A program made the translations under genes and the position numbers. Source: Pseudoxanthomonas jiangsuensis (GTDB lineage: Bacteria > Pseudomonadota > Gammaproteobacteria > Xanthomonadales > Xanthomonadaceae). From it: 40,614 nt of DNA. This document shows positions 1 to 12,904 of this stretch, in pieces. The first letter of the stretch is position 1. Every line of letters begins with the position of its first letter. The stretch is from contig NZ_PDWL01000028.1 in NCBI RefSeq assembly GCF_010093185.1, positions 1 through 40,614 of the forward strand, read 5' to 3'. The notes beneath the pieces are model-generated. The model saw only the letters and a program-made list of their open reading frames with translations. It made no database searches and was not told the DNA's origin.

Positions 1-112
1 CTCCGTATTTGCGTTGTTTTGATTTCTGCGCGTCGGCGACACACCGGCGTACTCCCCGCTCGTTTTCGGGGGCGGGGCATGATCGTTAGAGAGCCCGGCG
101 GGGGGGGGGGGG

Positions 113-2455
<2,343 letters not shown>

Positions 2456-2483
2456 GCGCGGACCGGACGCGCAGCCACGACGG

Positions 2484-2503
2484 CGCCCCGCTTCGGCGGG
2501 GCG
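2484..2503 (+). terminator. Likely terminator hairpin after TonB receptor 1
   Basis: Perfect 8-bp GC stem CGCCCCGC / GCGGGGCG closed by a TTCG tetraloop, 28 nt after the receptor stop codon. There is no clear T-run, so intrinsic termination is plausible but not certain. Confidence 0.5.
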
Positions 2504-2634
2504 TCGCCGTTCGCGGCCCCGCCATCCCGGCGCTGCCCGGGACCACGCCATGCCACGCACGCGGCGTTTGCCGCCGCCCCGACCGATCGGCGAAACTCGG
2601 ACTCCAAGCGGTCCTCGCGCAGCGCCCCCTCCCC

Positions 2635-4338
2635 ATGCACCACGACACCAGCCTGATCGACATCGTCGCAGTCGGCCTGGCCCTGGCCTTCGTGCTGGGC
2701 GCCATCGCCAACAAGCTGCGGCTGTCGCCGCTGGTGGGCTACCTGCTGGCCGGGATCTGCGTCGGCCCCTTCACCCCCGGCTTCGTCGCCGACCAGGAGA
2801 TCGCCAACCAGCTGGCCGAGATCGGGGTGATGCTGCTGATGTTCGGGGTCGGCCTGCACTTCTCGATGGACGACCTGCTGGAGGTGAAATGGATCGCCAT
2901 CCCCGGCGCGGTCGCCCAGATCACCGCGGCCACCCTGCTGGGCTGGGGCGTGGCCTCGCTGATGGGCTGGCCGGCCCTGCACGGGGTGATCTTCGGCTTC
3001 TCCCTGGCTACCGCCTCGACCGTGGTCCTGTTGCGGGCGATGGAGGAGCGGCGCCTGCTGGAGACCTTGCGCGGCAAGATCGCGGTGGGCTGGCTGATCG
3101 TGGAGGACATGGCCTGCGTCCTGGCGCTGGTGATGATGCCGGTGATCGCCGGGCTGTTCGGCCCGGAGGCGGCGGGCGAGTCGCACACGCTCGGCAGCGT
3201 GCTGGCCAGCATCGGCTGGACCATCGTCCAGCTGGGCCTGTTCGTGGCGGTGATGCTGCTGGTCGGGCGGCGGGTGATCCCGTGGGTGCTGGAGAAGATC
3301 GCCGGCACCGGCTCGCGCGAGCTGTTCACCCTGTCGGTGCTGGCCATCGCCCTGGGCGTGGCGTTCGGCGCGGCCGCGCTGTTCGGGGTGTCCTTCGCCC
3401 TGGGCGCGTTCTTCGCCGGGATGATGCTCAACGAGTCCGAGCTCAGCCACAAGGCGGCCAACGACTCACTGCCCCTGCGCGACGCGTTCGCGGTGCTGTT
3501 CTTCGTCTCGGTCGGCATGCTGTTCGACCCGGCGATCCTGGTCGAGCATCCGTGGCAGGTGCTGGCGACCGCGGCGATCATCATGTTCGGCAAGTCGGCG
3601 GCGGCGTTCTTCATCGTCCGCGCCTTCGGCCATCCGAAGATGACCGCGCTGACCATTTCCGCCTCGCTGGCCCAGATCGGCGAGTTCGCCTTCATCATCG
3701 CCGGCCTGGGCGTGGCGCTGCGGATCCTGCCGCCCGCGGGCCAGGCGCTGGTCCTGGCCGGGGCGCTGATCTCGATCATGCTCAACCCGATGATCTTCAT
3801 GCTGCTGGACCGCTGGGAGGCGCGCCACCGCGAGGACGCGCCGGTGCAGCCGGAGCCCGAGCAGCCGGTCGGCCCGCCGCTGCGCCCGGGCAACCACGCC
3901 ATCGTGATCGGCTACGGCCGGGTCGGCCGCGAGCTGGCCCAGGTGCTGCGCGACCGCGGCGTGCCGGTGGTGATCGTCGACGACAACGCCCTGCACGTGG
4001 ACCGCGCCCATGCCGACGGCATCCCCGGCATCCGCGGCCACGCGGCCTCGGACCGGGTGCTGGCCGAGACCCATCCGGAGTCGGCGGCCATCGCCATCCT
4101 GGCGATCCCGCAGCCGCTGGAGGCCGGCGAGGCTATCGCCAAGCTGCGGGTGCTCAATCCCGCGCTGCCGGTGCTGGCGCGCGCGCACAGCGACGCCGAG
4201 GTCAAGCACCTGCTCGCCCACGGCGCCGACGGCGCGGTGATGGCCGAGCGCGAGCTGGCCTATTCGCTGGCGGAAATGGTCATGTCCACCCCGACCTTCC
4301 GCTATGCCGGTCGCGAGGTGGCGGTGCCGCCGGTGTAG
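2635..4338 (+). CDS. ybaL: YbaL-type cation:proton antiporter (CPA2/Kef family)
   Basis: Inner-membrane monovalent-cation/H+ exchanger of the CPA2 family. The 567-aa product has about a dozen hydrophobic segments over residues 1-390 (Na_H_Exchanger domain). The acidic VED at 156-158 lies in the transport core. A cytosolic RCK/TrkA-N nucleotide-binding domain follows, with GYGRVG at 426-431. The start MHHDTSL and the stretches NKLRLSPLVGYLLAG and FGVGLHFSMDDLL match the way E. coli YbaL (558 aa) begins, as I recall it, which decides the ATG at 2635; no Shine-Dalgarno is evident. No KefF/KefG-type ancillary subunit is adjacent, which fits YbaL rather than glutathione-gated KefB/KefC. The exact ion is not shown by the sequence. 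Confidence 0.9.
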   Translation: MHHDTSLIDIVAVGLALAFVLGAIANKLRLSPLVGYLLAGICVGPFTPGFVADQEIANQLAEIGVMLLMFGVGLHFSMDDLLEVKWIAIPGAVAQITAATLLGWGVASLMGWPALHGVIFGFSLATASTVVLLRAMEERRLLETLRGKIAVGWLIVEDMACVLALVMMPVIAGLFGPEAAGESHTLGSVLASIGWTIVQLGLFVAVMLLVGRRVIPWVLEKIAGTGSRELFTLSVLAIALGVAFGAAALFGVSFALGAFFAGMMLNESELSHKAANDSLPLRDAFAVLFFVSVGMLFDPAILVEHPWQVLATAAIIMFGKSAAAFFIVRAFGHPKMTALTISASLAQIGEFAFIIAGLGVALRILPPAGQALVLAGALISIMLNPMIFMLLDRWEARHREDAPVQPEPEQPVGPPLRPGNHAIVIGYGRVGRELAQVLRDRGVPVVIVDDNALHVDRAHADGIPGIRGHAASDRVLAETHPESAAIAILAIPQPLEAGEAIAKLRVLNPALPVLARAHSDAEVKHLLAHGADGAVMAERELAYSLAEMVMSTPTFRYAGREVAVPPV

Positions 4339-4357
4339 GCGCGCAGTCTCAAGCAAG

Positions 4358-4459
4358 AGCGCTGGCTTCGGGCTGGGCCGCCGTGCCTTGGGTCTGCGGT
4401 GCACCGCTCGGGCGGGCGTCCTGCCCGCAACTCGCGGCCGTGGCACGTCCCTGTGCCAC
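4358..4459 (+). repeat. 102-bp dispersed palindromic repeat, copy A
   Basis: An inverted copy lies at 39898-39999 with only two differences over 102 positions. Read on the minus strand it contains a hairpin with loop AGGGAC (stem GTGGCAC/GTGCCAC), a CGAGT linker and a second GC hairpin. Copy A also takes part in a larger imperfect inverted repeat: 4376-4399 pairs with 4465-4488 at 22 of 24 positions. It lies in the 666-bp gene-free gap 4339-5004, which holds three different palindromic elements and no credible gene. Confidence 0.85.
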
Positions 4460-4549
4460 TTGCCCCGCGGACCCAAGGCACGACGGCCTCTGCGGGCGTG
4501 ACGGTCACCGCTTCTGGCGCTCCGCTCTTCCGGCTTTGGCTTGGCTTTT

Positions 4550-4656
4550 TGTAGGAGCCGGTCTTGCCGGCGACCGCCATGGCGGATGCGTTTGCGTGAA
4601 ATCGGATGCCAGTGATCCATCCGCCTCCACGGTCGCCGGCAAGACCGGCTCCTACA
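4550..4656. repeat. REP-like element with perfect 27-bp inverted arms
   Basis: The arms 4550-4576 and 4630-4656 are perfect 27-bp inverted repeats starting TGTAGGAGCCGGTC, separated by 53 nt. They resemble the GTAGGAGC-type repetitive extragenic palindromes common in Pseudomonas and Xanthomonadaceae. A degenerate copy of the spacer plus right arm is at 25198-25250, and a short arm end (GGCTCCTACA) is at 10341-10350. No RAYT transposase is present in the window. Confidence 0.85.
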
Positions 4657-4760
4657 GGAGGGGCACAGCAAAGCGGAGAAGCAAGGCGCTGGGTCCCGGC
4701 CTCCGCCGGGACGACGGCTGGTAGAAGTCCTGAACTTCCAGCGCGCAGAAGACGTGGCGG

Positions 4761-4848
4761 ACCGGTTGTGTCGGGGCAGCGGCCAGGGATGGCCGCGGGA
4801 GCGAGTGCGCACACGGATGTGCGCCCGAGCGGCCACGACACAACCGGT
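4761..4848. repeat. Nested multi-hairpin repeat (AGGGAT/GGATG type)
   Basis: Outer 13-bp perfect arms 4761-4773 and 4836-4848 (ACCGGTTGTGTCG and complement) enclose two hairpins. The first is GCGGCC-AGGGAT-GGCCGC (4779-4796). The second is GCGCACA-CGGA-TGTGCGC, after a GCGAGT linker. The layout matches the repeats at 4358-4459, 19984-20051 and 39898-39999 while the stem sequences differ. The rest of the gap up to 5004 shows no other feature I can name. Confidence 0.75.
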
Positions 4849-5004
4849 TCGCCGCGGCTCAGCCCGAAGCCAGCCAACTCAATGCCGTTGCCTTTGCGGT
4901 TGCGGTTGACGCACCGTTGCCGGCGCTCTTCCACGGACGGATGTCCGGTCTCCCGGCTCCAGCCTTCACGGCGCCGTGCGTGGCCTCCGGCTTGACTGGC
5001 CGGC

Positions 5005-6213
5005 ATGGACCTCAAGAGCGGATATCCCTTCTGGGCGATCAGGAACGGGCTGGCGCGGCCGCAGCCGGCGCTGGCGGCCGACCTGGACTGCGACGTGGCG
5101 GTGATCGGCGGCGGCATCACCGGCGCCCTGATCGCCGACGAACTGGCCGCCCACGGCCACGCCGTCGCCGTGCTGGAGAAGCGCGACATCGGCTGGGGCA
5201 GCACCAGCGCCAGCACCGCCCTGCTCCAGTACGAGATCGACACCCACCTGGTCGATCTGGCGAAGAAGTACGGCGAAGCCGACGCCGCCCTCGCCTACCG
5301 CGCCTGCGTGGAGGCGATCCCCTGGCTGCGCGAACGCGCCGCCGGCCTGCCCCAGGTCGCCTTCTCGCCCTGCCGCAGCCTGTACTACGCCAGCCGCCGC
5401 CGGCACGTGCGCGCCATGCGCGAGGAGTTCGAGGCCCGCCGCCGGCACGGCATCGAGGTCGAATGGTGGGAGCCGCAGGCCATCCGCGAGGCCTACGGCT
5501 TCGACGCCCCGGCTGCGATCCTCAGCCGCCAAGCCGCGCAGATGGATCCCTACCGCATGGCCCAGGCCCTGCTTGCGCGCCTGGTCCGCGCCGGCGCCGC
5601 CGTCCACGACCACGAGGAGGTCGTGGACCTGCAGGCCGGCAGCCGCGGCCTGCGCCTGCGCACCGCCTCCGGCTTCCAGGTCCGCGCCGGGCACGTGGTC
5701 GTCGCCGCCGGCTACGAGAGCCAGCGCTGGCTGCGCCGGCCGGTGGCGCGCAACCGCAGCAGCTACGCAGTGGTCAGCGATCCCCTGCCGCGCGATGCGC
5801 TGGGCGCTCTGCGCGAGAGCCTGGTCTGGGAAACCGCGCGTCCCTACCTCTACCTGCGCACCACCCCGGACCACCGCCTGCTGGTCGGCGGCGAAGACGA
5901 CGCGGTGGACGTGCCGGCCAAACGCGACGCCAGGGTGATGGCCAAGGCCGGCAAGCTGCTCAAGCGCGCCCGCGCATTGTTCCCCCACCTGCCCTTGCAA
6001 CCGGCCTTCGCCTGGGCCGGCACCTTCGCCGAGACCAAGGACGGACTGCCCTGGTTCGGCGCGCACCCGCAGTGGGGGCCGCGGGTGCTGTTCGCCATGG
6101 CCTACGGCGGCAACGGCATCACCTACTCGGCGATCGGCGCCGGGCTGCTGCGGGCGACGATCGAACGCAGGCGGCATCCCTTGCGGCGGCTGTTCTCGTT
6201 CGAGCGCGGGTAA
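5005..6213 (+). CDS. FAD-dependent oxidoreductase (DAO family)
   Basis: A 402-aa member of the D-amino-acid-oxidase-like (DAO, PF01266) flavoenzymes, which oxidise amine or hydroxy-acid substrates with FAD. The N-terminal Rossmann motif VAVIGGGITG ends at residue 40, followed by an acidic residue (E58) at the end of the second strand, as expected for binding the FAD ribose. A C-terminal FAD-binding stretch AMAYGGNGITYSAIGAGLL is seen near residues 367-385. No signal peptide and no membrane segment. The substrate cannot be read from sequence; relatives are often labelled glycine/D-amino acid oxidase or GlpO-like. No clear Shine-Dalgarno precedes the ATG at 5005. It converges on metY with only 13 nt between stop codons, so its context gives no functional hint. 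Confidence 0.85.
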   Translation: MDLKSGYPFWAIRNGLARPQPALAADLDCDVAVIGGGITGALIADELAAHGHAVAVLEKRDIGWGSTSASTALLQYEIDTHLVDLAKKYGEADAALAYRACVEAIPWLRERAAGLPQVAFSPCRSLYYASRRRHVRAMREEFEARRRHGIEVEWWEPQAIREAYGFDAPAAILSRQAAQMDPYRMAQALLARLVRAGAAVHDHEEVVDLQAGSRGLRLRTASGFQVRAGHVVVAAGYESQRWLRRPVARNRSSYAVVSDPLPRDALGALRESLVWETARPYLYLRTTPDHRLLVGGEDDAVDVPAKRDARVMAKAGKLLKRARALFPHLPLQPAFAWAGTFAETKDGLPWFGAHPQWGPRVLFAMAYGGNGITYSAIGAGLLRATIERRRHPLRRLFSFERG

Positions 6214-6226
6214 GCGCTCGACGCGC

Positions 6227-7516
6227 TCAGGCCGCGGCCAGGGCCTGTTCCAGGTCGGCCAGCAGGTCGTCCACGTGCTCGATGCCGATGCACAGGCGCA
6301 CGGTGTCCTCGCTCACCCCCGCCTTCTCCAGTTCCTCCGGCGAGAGCTGGCGATGGGTAGTCGAGGCCGGATGGGTGGCCAGTGACTTGGCGTCGCCGAT
6401 GTTCACCAGGCGGGTGAACAGCTGCAAAGCGTCGAGGAAGCGCGCGCCGGCATCGCGCCCGCCCGGCAGGCCGAAGGTGAACAGCCCCGAGGCCGCTCCG
6501 CCGCGCAGGTACTTGCGCGCCAGCGCGTGCTCGGGATGGTTCTCCAGGCCGGCGTAGTTCACCCAGGCCACCTTCGGGTGCTTCTGCAGGTAGCGGGCGA
6601 TGGCCAGGGTGTTCTCGCTGATCCGGTCCATGCGCAGCGCCAGGGTCTCGATCCCCTGCAGGATCAGGAAGGCGTTGAACGGCGACAGCGCCGCGCCGGT
6701 GTTGCGCAGCGGCACCACCCGGGCGCGGCCGATGAAGGCGGCCGGCCCCAGCGCCTCGGTGTAGACCACGCCGTGGTAGCTCACGTCCGGCTCGTTGAGC
6801 CGCGGGAAGCGCGCCTTGTGCTCGGCCCAGGGGAAGCGCCCGGAATCGACGATCGCCCCGCCGATGCTGTTGCCGTGCCCGCCCAGGTACTTGGTCAGCG
6901 AGTGCACGACGATGTCGGCGCCGAAGTCGATCGGCCGCGAAAGGTAGGGCGAGGGCACGGTGTTGTCCACGATCAGCGGCACGCCGTGGGCGTGCGCGAC
7001 CCTGGCGACCGCCTCGATGTCGGTGATGTTGCCGCGCGGGTTGCCGATGGACTCGACGAACACCGCCTTGGTGCGGTCGTCGATCAGCCGGGCGAAGGCC
7101 TCCGGGTCGCGGTAGTCGGCCAGCCGCGCCTGGATCCCGAACTGCGGCAGGGTGTGGGCGAACAGGTTGTAGGTGCCACCGTACAGCGCGCTGGAGGAGA
7201 CGATGTTGTCGCCGGCCTCGGCGATGGTCTGGATCGCATAGGTGATCGCCGCCTGCCCGGAGGCCAGCGCCAGCGCGGCGATGCCGCCCTCCAGCGCCGC
7301 GACGCGCTTTTCCAGCACGTCGGTTGTCGGGTTCATGATCCGGGTGTAGATGTTCCCCGGCACCTTCAGGTCGAACAGGTCGGCGCCGTGCTGGGTGCTG
7401 TCGAAGGCGTAGGCCACGGTCTGGTAGATCGGCACCGCCACCGCGCGGGTGGTCGGGTCGGGACTGTAGCCGCCGTGGACGGCGATGGTTTCGGGCTTCC
7501 AGTTCGGTTCGCTCAT
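6227..7516 (-). CDS. metY: O-acetylhomoserine sulfhydrylase (MetY)
   Basis: PLP enzyme of the Cys/Met metabolism family that makes homocysteine from O-acetyl-L-homoserine and sulfide in the cytosol (direct sulfhydrylation route to methionine). The 429-aa protein begins [20 protein letters not shown]. It has the PLP-lysine motif [11 protein letters not shown] (K209) and the substrate and phosphate-site segments [10 protein letters not shown] and ALASGQAA. The length and the insertions after the lysine motif ([33 protein letters not shown]) are typical of MetY rather than of the shorter MetB/MetC. An ATG 60 nt upstream is in frame, but the residues it would add ([17 protein letters not shown]) have no family counterpart. 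It lies downstream of clpB on the same strand, 142 nt away, but a shared transcript is unlikely to matter functionally. Confidence 0.93.
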   Translation of the reverse strand: MSEPNWKPETIAVHGGYSPDPTTRAVAVPIYQTVAYAFDSTQHGADLFDLKVPGNIYTRIMNPTTDVLEKRVAALEGGIAALALASGQAAITYAIQTIAEAGDNIVSSSALYGGTYNLFAHTLPQFGIQARLADYRDPEAFARLIDDRTKAVFVESIGNPRGNITDIEAVARVAHAHGVPLIVDNTVPSPYLSRPIDFGADIVVHSLTKYLGGHGNSIGGAIVDSGRFPWAEHKARFPRLNEPDVSYHGVVYTEALGPAAFIGRARVVPLRNTGAALSPFNAFLILQGIETLALRMDRISENTLAIARYLQKHPKVAWVNYAGLENHPEHALARKYLRGGAASGLFTFGLPGGRDAGARFLDALQLFTRLVNIGDAKSLATHPASTTHRQLSPEELEKAGVSEDTVRLCIGIEHVDDLLADLEQALAAA

Positions 7517-7658
7517 GGCGCTGCGCTCGGTTGGGATGCGAGCGCGCACCATAGCCCGGCGGCGGGCGCCGGGCATGCATCGTTCCAGCTGTTACCGCCA
7601 AGGCGTGGGCATGTGCTCATGGCGCGGCGGCATGACCGCGCGCCATGGACGCCGCCTC

Positions 7659-10244
<2,586 letters not shown>

Positions 10245-10290
10245 CGGGAGTCCCTCGAAGGAGTGGCCGGCGGTGCCGGCGATGCTACCC

Positions 10291-10318
10291 AGATGAGGTT
10301 GCGGCGGGGGGTTTCAAG
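10291..10318 (-). promoter_or_regulatory. Heat-shock (sigma-32) promoter of clpB
   Basis: On the minus strand CTTGAAA (10318-10312) is followed after exactly 13 nt by CCTCATCT (10298-10291). The enterobacterial RpoH consensus is CTTGAAA-N(11-16)-CCCCATNT, so the -35 is perfect and the -10 matches at 7 of 8 positions. It sits 46 nt upstream of the clpB start, the expected place for a heat-shock-induced chaperone. Confidence 0.85.
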
Positions 10319-10323
10319 GGGAG

Positions 10324-10352
10324 GTGAGATGGGGAAGCCCGGCTCCTACAAT
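10324..10352 (+). promoter_or_regulatory. Candidate promoter of GIY-YIG gene built on a REP end
   Basis: GTGAGA (10324-10329), a 17-nt spacer and TACAAT (10347-10352) form a plausible sigma-70 promoter. The TACA of the -10 is the terminal TCCTACA of a REP-like arm (10341-10350). The -10 ends 6 nt before the ATG at 10359, so the transcript would be leaderless or nearly so. Confidence 0.4.
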
Positions 10353-10358
10353 GCCAGC

Positions 10359-10649
10359 ATGGCCGATCCCCGCCCCTGGTTCCTGTACCTGCTGCTGTGC
10401 CGCAACGGCAGCCTGTACGCCGGAATCAGCAACGACGTCGAGGCCCGCTACCGCGCCCACGCCGCCGGCAGGGGCGCGCGCTACACCCGGGCCAACCCGC
10501 CCCTGCGGCTGCTCGGCACCCGCGCCTATCCCGACCGCGCCGCGGCCTCGCGGGCCGAATGGGCGCTCAAGCGGATGCCGCGCGGGCGCAAGCTGGCGTT
10601 CCTGCTCGGCGGGGAAGCCGCGGACGCGGACGGGGTCCCCGGGGCATGA
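10359..10649 (+). CDS. GIY-YIG domain protein, UPF0213/YhbQ family
   Basis: Small 96-aa stand-alone GIY-YIG nuclease-domain protein. The domain signature is [19 protein letters not shown] (the LYLL...LYAGIS core standing for GIY...YIG), then R in [15 protein letters not shown] and the catalytic-type E in [11 protein letters not shown]. YhbQ-type proteins are single-domain and of uncertain role; nuclease activity on DNA has been reported for some relatives, but I do not infer it here. The ATG at 10359 is preferred over an upstream in-frame ATG because the -10-like TACAAT lies between them and [12 protein letters not shown] starts directly at the domain. Its stop overlaps the next start (ATGA, 10646-10649), so the two genes are translationally coupled. 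Divergent from clpB. Confidence 0.85.
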   Translation: MADPRPWFLYLLLCRNGSLYAGISNDVEARYRAHAAGRGARYTRANPPLRLLGTRAYPDRAAASRAEWALKRMPRGRKLAFLLGGEAADADGVPGA

Positions 10650-11776
10650 CCGCCGCTTGCGTGCCGCTGCGCGTCCTGGTCCTGGGCGGATACGGGCACT
10701 TCGGTGGCCGGATCGCGCGCACGCTGGCGGCCGATCCGCGCTTCGAGGTGGTCGTCGCCGGCCGCGACGCAGGCCGCGCCCAGGCCTTCGTCGACGCCAG
10801 CGGCGCCCCGGGCCGCAACATGCGCGCGGCCGCGGTGGACGCTTCGACGCCGGACCTGGAGGCGCGGCTGATCGCGCTCGCCCCGGCGCTGGTGATCCAT
10901 ACCGCAGGTCCGTTCCAGGAGCGCGACTACGCCGTCGCCCGAGCCACGCTGGCGGCCGGCGCCCACTACGTCGACCTGGCCGACGCGCGCGGCTACGTCG
11001 CCGGCTTCCACCGCCTGGACGCCGCCGCCCGCGCCGCGGGCCGGCTGGCGGTGGCCGGCGCCAGCAGCGTGCCGGGGCTGAGTGCGGCGGTGGTGGAGGC
11101 CTACCGCGACCGCTTCGCCACGCTGGAGTCGGTGTCCAGCGGCATCAGCCCCGGCAACCGCACCCCGCGCGGGCTGGCGACCACCGAGGCGATCCTGGGC
11201 TACGTCGGCCGCCCTCTGCCGGTGCTGGCCGGCGGCGTGCGGCGTACCGCGTTCGGCTGGCAGTCGCTGCGGCGCGAGCATTACCCGGACGTCGGCAGCC
11301 GCTGGCTGGCGCGCTGCGACGTGCCGGACCTGGACGTGCTGCCCGCGCGCTACCCGCAGCTGCGCGGCTGCGACTTCCGCGCCGGGCTGGAACTGCGGCG
11401 CATGCACCTGGGGCTGTGGCTGGCCAGCTGGGCGGTGCGCGCGCGCCTGCTGCGCAGCCTGCGGCCTTGGGCGAGGCCTCTGCTGCGCCTGAGCGAGCGC
11501 TGGCTCGATGCCGGCTCGGACGTCGGGGTGATGCACGTGGACCTGGCCGGCACCGGCCTCGACGGGCGTCCGCTGGCGCTGCGCTGGACCCTGGTCGCGC
11601 GCGACGGCGACGGGCCGCAGATCCCGTGCACGGCCGCGGTGGTGCTGGCCCGCAGGCTGGCCGAAGGCCGCCTGCCGGCGGCCGGGGCGACGGCCTGTCT
11701 GGACCTGTTCACCCTGGACGAGTACCTGGACGCCTTGCGTGGCTTCGCGGTGGAGACCCGCCTGCAGGTGATCTGA
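10646..11776 (+). CDS. Saccharopine dehydrogenase-like NAD(P)-binding protein
   Basis: A 376-aa protein with an N-terminal Rossmann fold, [19 protein letters not shown] at residues 12-30, giving the GGYGxFG nucleotide-binding loop. It is followed by the family stretch [27 protein letters not shown] and [14 protein letters not shown]. This is the saccharopine-dehydrogenase NADP-binding family (PF03435) in its short, non-lysine-pathway form; the reaction is unknown. The last ~100 residues ([10 protein letters not shown] onward, [20 protein letters not shown]) form the C-terminal domain usual in these proteins. It starts inside the GIY-YIG stop codon (ATGA overlap). It converges, 6 nt apart, on the DCC-DUF4166 pair; these three families are often neighbours, suggesting one pathway that I cannot name. 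Confidence 0.8.
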   Translation: MTAACVPLRVLVLGGYGHFGGRIARTLAADPRFEVVVAGRDAGRAQAFVDASGAPGRNMRAAAVDASTPDLEARLIALAPALVIHTAGPFQERDYAVARATLAAGAHYVDLADARGYVAGFHRLDAAARAAGRLAVAGASSVPGLSAAVVEAYRDRFATLESVSSGISPGNRTPRGLATTEAILGYVGRPLPVLAGGVRRTAFGWQSLRREHYPDVGSRWLARCDVPDLDVLPARYPQLRGCDFRAGLELRRMHLGLWLASWAVRARLLRSLRPWARPLLRLSERWLDAGSDVGVMHVDLAGTGLDGRPLALRWTLVARDGDGPQIPCTAAVVLARRLAEGRLPAAGATACLDLFTLDEYLDALRGFAVETRLQVI

Positions 11777-11782
11777 TCCGGA

Positions 11783-12205
11783 TCACTCGACGAAGCGGTG
11801 GCGCTGGGCCGGATCGGGCACGCGGCAGGCGTCGCGGCGCCCGAACCAGCGGTAGCGGCGGCGCGCCAGCGCGCGGTAGAGAACGTCGCGCAGGCGCCGC
11901 GGCAACAGCCGTGCCAGTACCGCAGCGCGCCACGGTCCGCCGAGCCCAGCCAGGACCCGGACGATGGCGTCGCTGTCGGTGTGCGCGCCGGCCTCGTCCA
12001 GCAGCAGGAACGAGGCCGGATCGTCCGGATCCAGCCCGTGCCGCGCCAGCAGCGCGCGCCCGGCCGGCGACTGCATCGCGGCGAAGCGGTAGCGCCCGCG
12101 TGCGTCGCGGGCCAACAGGAAATCGACCCAGCCGTTGCACAGCGCGCACACGCCGTCGAACACGACGATCCCGCCCGGTGCCGGCGCCTCAGGGCGATCG
12201 GCCAT
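11783..12205 (-). CDS. DCC-family thiol-disulfide oxidoreductase (DUF393)
   Basis: Small (140 aa) thioredoxin-fold protein of the DCC/DUF393 family (PF04134). The hallmark is IVVFDGVCALCNGWVDFLL with the D-x-x-C-x-x-C motif (C20 and C23 from the chosen start). It also has the family blocks RYRFAAMQSPAGRALL, SFLLLDEAG and the C-terminal YRWFGRRDACRVPDP. Cytosolic, no signal peptide. Redox function is predicted from the two cysteines; substrates are not known. Start: MADRPEAP at 12205 is chosen; an ATG at 12229 would add eight residues. The gene overlaps the end of the upstream DUF4166 gene by 17 nt, so the two are co-transcribed and probably coupled. Confidence 0.88.
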   Translation of the reverse strand: MADRPEAPAPGGIVVFDGVCALCNGWVDFLLARDARGRYRFAAMQSPAGRALLARHGLDPDDPASFLLLDEAGAHTDSDAIVRVLAGLGGPWRAAVLARLLPRRLRDVLYRALARRRYRWFGRRDACRVPDPAQRHRFVE

Positions 12206-12779
12206 CGGCCGGCTCCAGCCATCCTTCATAGCGGATCAGCGGCCCAGCCAGCGGCAGCGCCGCCTCCACCCGGAACTCGTAGCGTCCTTCGTGCTCGCGC
12301 TCGCGGCATTGCACCCGGGCGAACAGCCGCGCCGGCAGCGGCACGATCCCGAGCAGGCGCGCGCCGACGGCGTTCCAGTAGATCGCGCCGCCGGCGGTGT
12401 GCAGGGCGAAGCGGAACTGGATCGGCCCCAGCCGCTCCACCAGCAGGCCCTTGCGGCAGCGCAGGCGCGAGGCCATGCGGTGGCCGCCGAAGTCGCGGCG
12501 CCAGGTCTCGCCCCTGGCGTCGGCCTGGAATTCCACCCGCAGCGGCGCGTCGCGCATCGCCGGCGGCAGCCCGGCCAGCCAGCCGCACAGGCGCGCCAGC
12601 GGGTTGCGGCCGCGCTCGATCTCCACCCGCCCGGCGTACTCGCCGCGGCCGCGGAGCGAATGCAGCAGACGCAGGCTGTCGGGCAGGTTGAAGAACGGCG
12701 CGCGCAGCACCTGCTGGAACACGGTCGGCTCGATGGCGCTGGACGGCGATGCGGCGGGCCGCTGGCTGGGGCGAGGCAT
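12189..12779 (-). CDS. DUF4166 domain protein
   Basis: A 196-aa protein whose body (VFQQVLRAPFFNLPDSLRLL, then GEYAGRVEIERGRNPLARL and the GAIYWNAVGARLLGIVPLP block) matches the DUF4166 family as I recall it. DUF4166 is found alone or fused to saccharopine-dehydrogenase-like domains. No signal peptide or membrane span. The function is unknown. The fusion elsewhere and the convergent saccharopine-dehydrogenase-like gene here suggest it acts with that enzyme. The ATG at 12779 opens MPRPSQRPAASPSS, a non-conserved leader; an internal start nearer the domain cannot be excluded. The 125 nt between this gene and the permease end (12905) show no signal I can name. Confidence 0.72.
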   Translation of the reverse strand: MPRPSQRPAASPSSAIEPTVFQQVLRAPFFNLPDSLRLLHSLRGRGEYAGRVEIERGRNPLARLCGWLAGLPPAMRDAPLRVEFQADARGETWRRDFGGHRMASRLRCRKGLLVERLGPIQFRFALHTAGGAIYWNAVGARLLGIVPLPARLFARVQCREREHEGRYEFRVEAALPLAGPLIRYEGWLEPADGRSP

Positions 12780-12904
12780 GCGGGAACGGAGGACGGGATG
12801 CTGGCGCGCAGGATACCGCCTGCCCCGGCGGGAACGGCCGCCGGCGGTGGATGCCGCCGGCCGGACCGCCGCGCCGCGCCGCCTTGGCCCCGCCTCAGCC
12901 CGCC

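Noticed and set aside
3466..4836. Minus-strand gene overlapping ybaL
   Set aside because: Arg/His-rich antisense frame without motifs; the plus strand is an intact antiporter with an RCK domain.
4302..5243. Possible gene in the gap between ybaL and the FAD oxidoreductase
   Set aside because: The frame is made of dispersed palindromic repeats whose translations recur at each repeat copy, and it has no family similarity.
7618..7647. clpB terminator hairpin
   Set aside because: CATGGCGCG / CGCGCCATG pairs over 9 bp but has a 12-nt loop and no T-run; too weak to call.
10359..10649. GIY-YIG gene as a homing endonuclease
   Set aside because: It is a 96-aa single-domain YhbQ-type protein, not inserted in another gene and without a DNA-binding extension.
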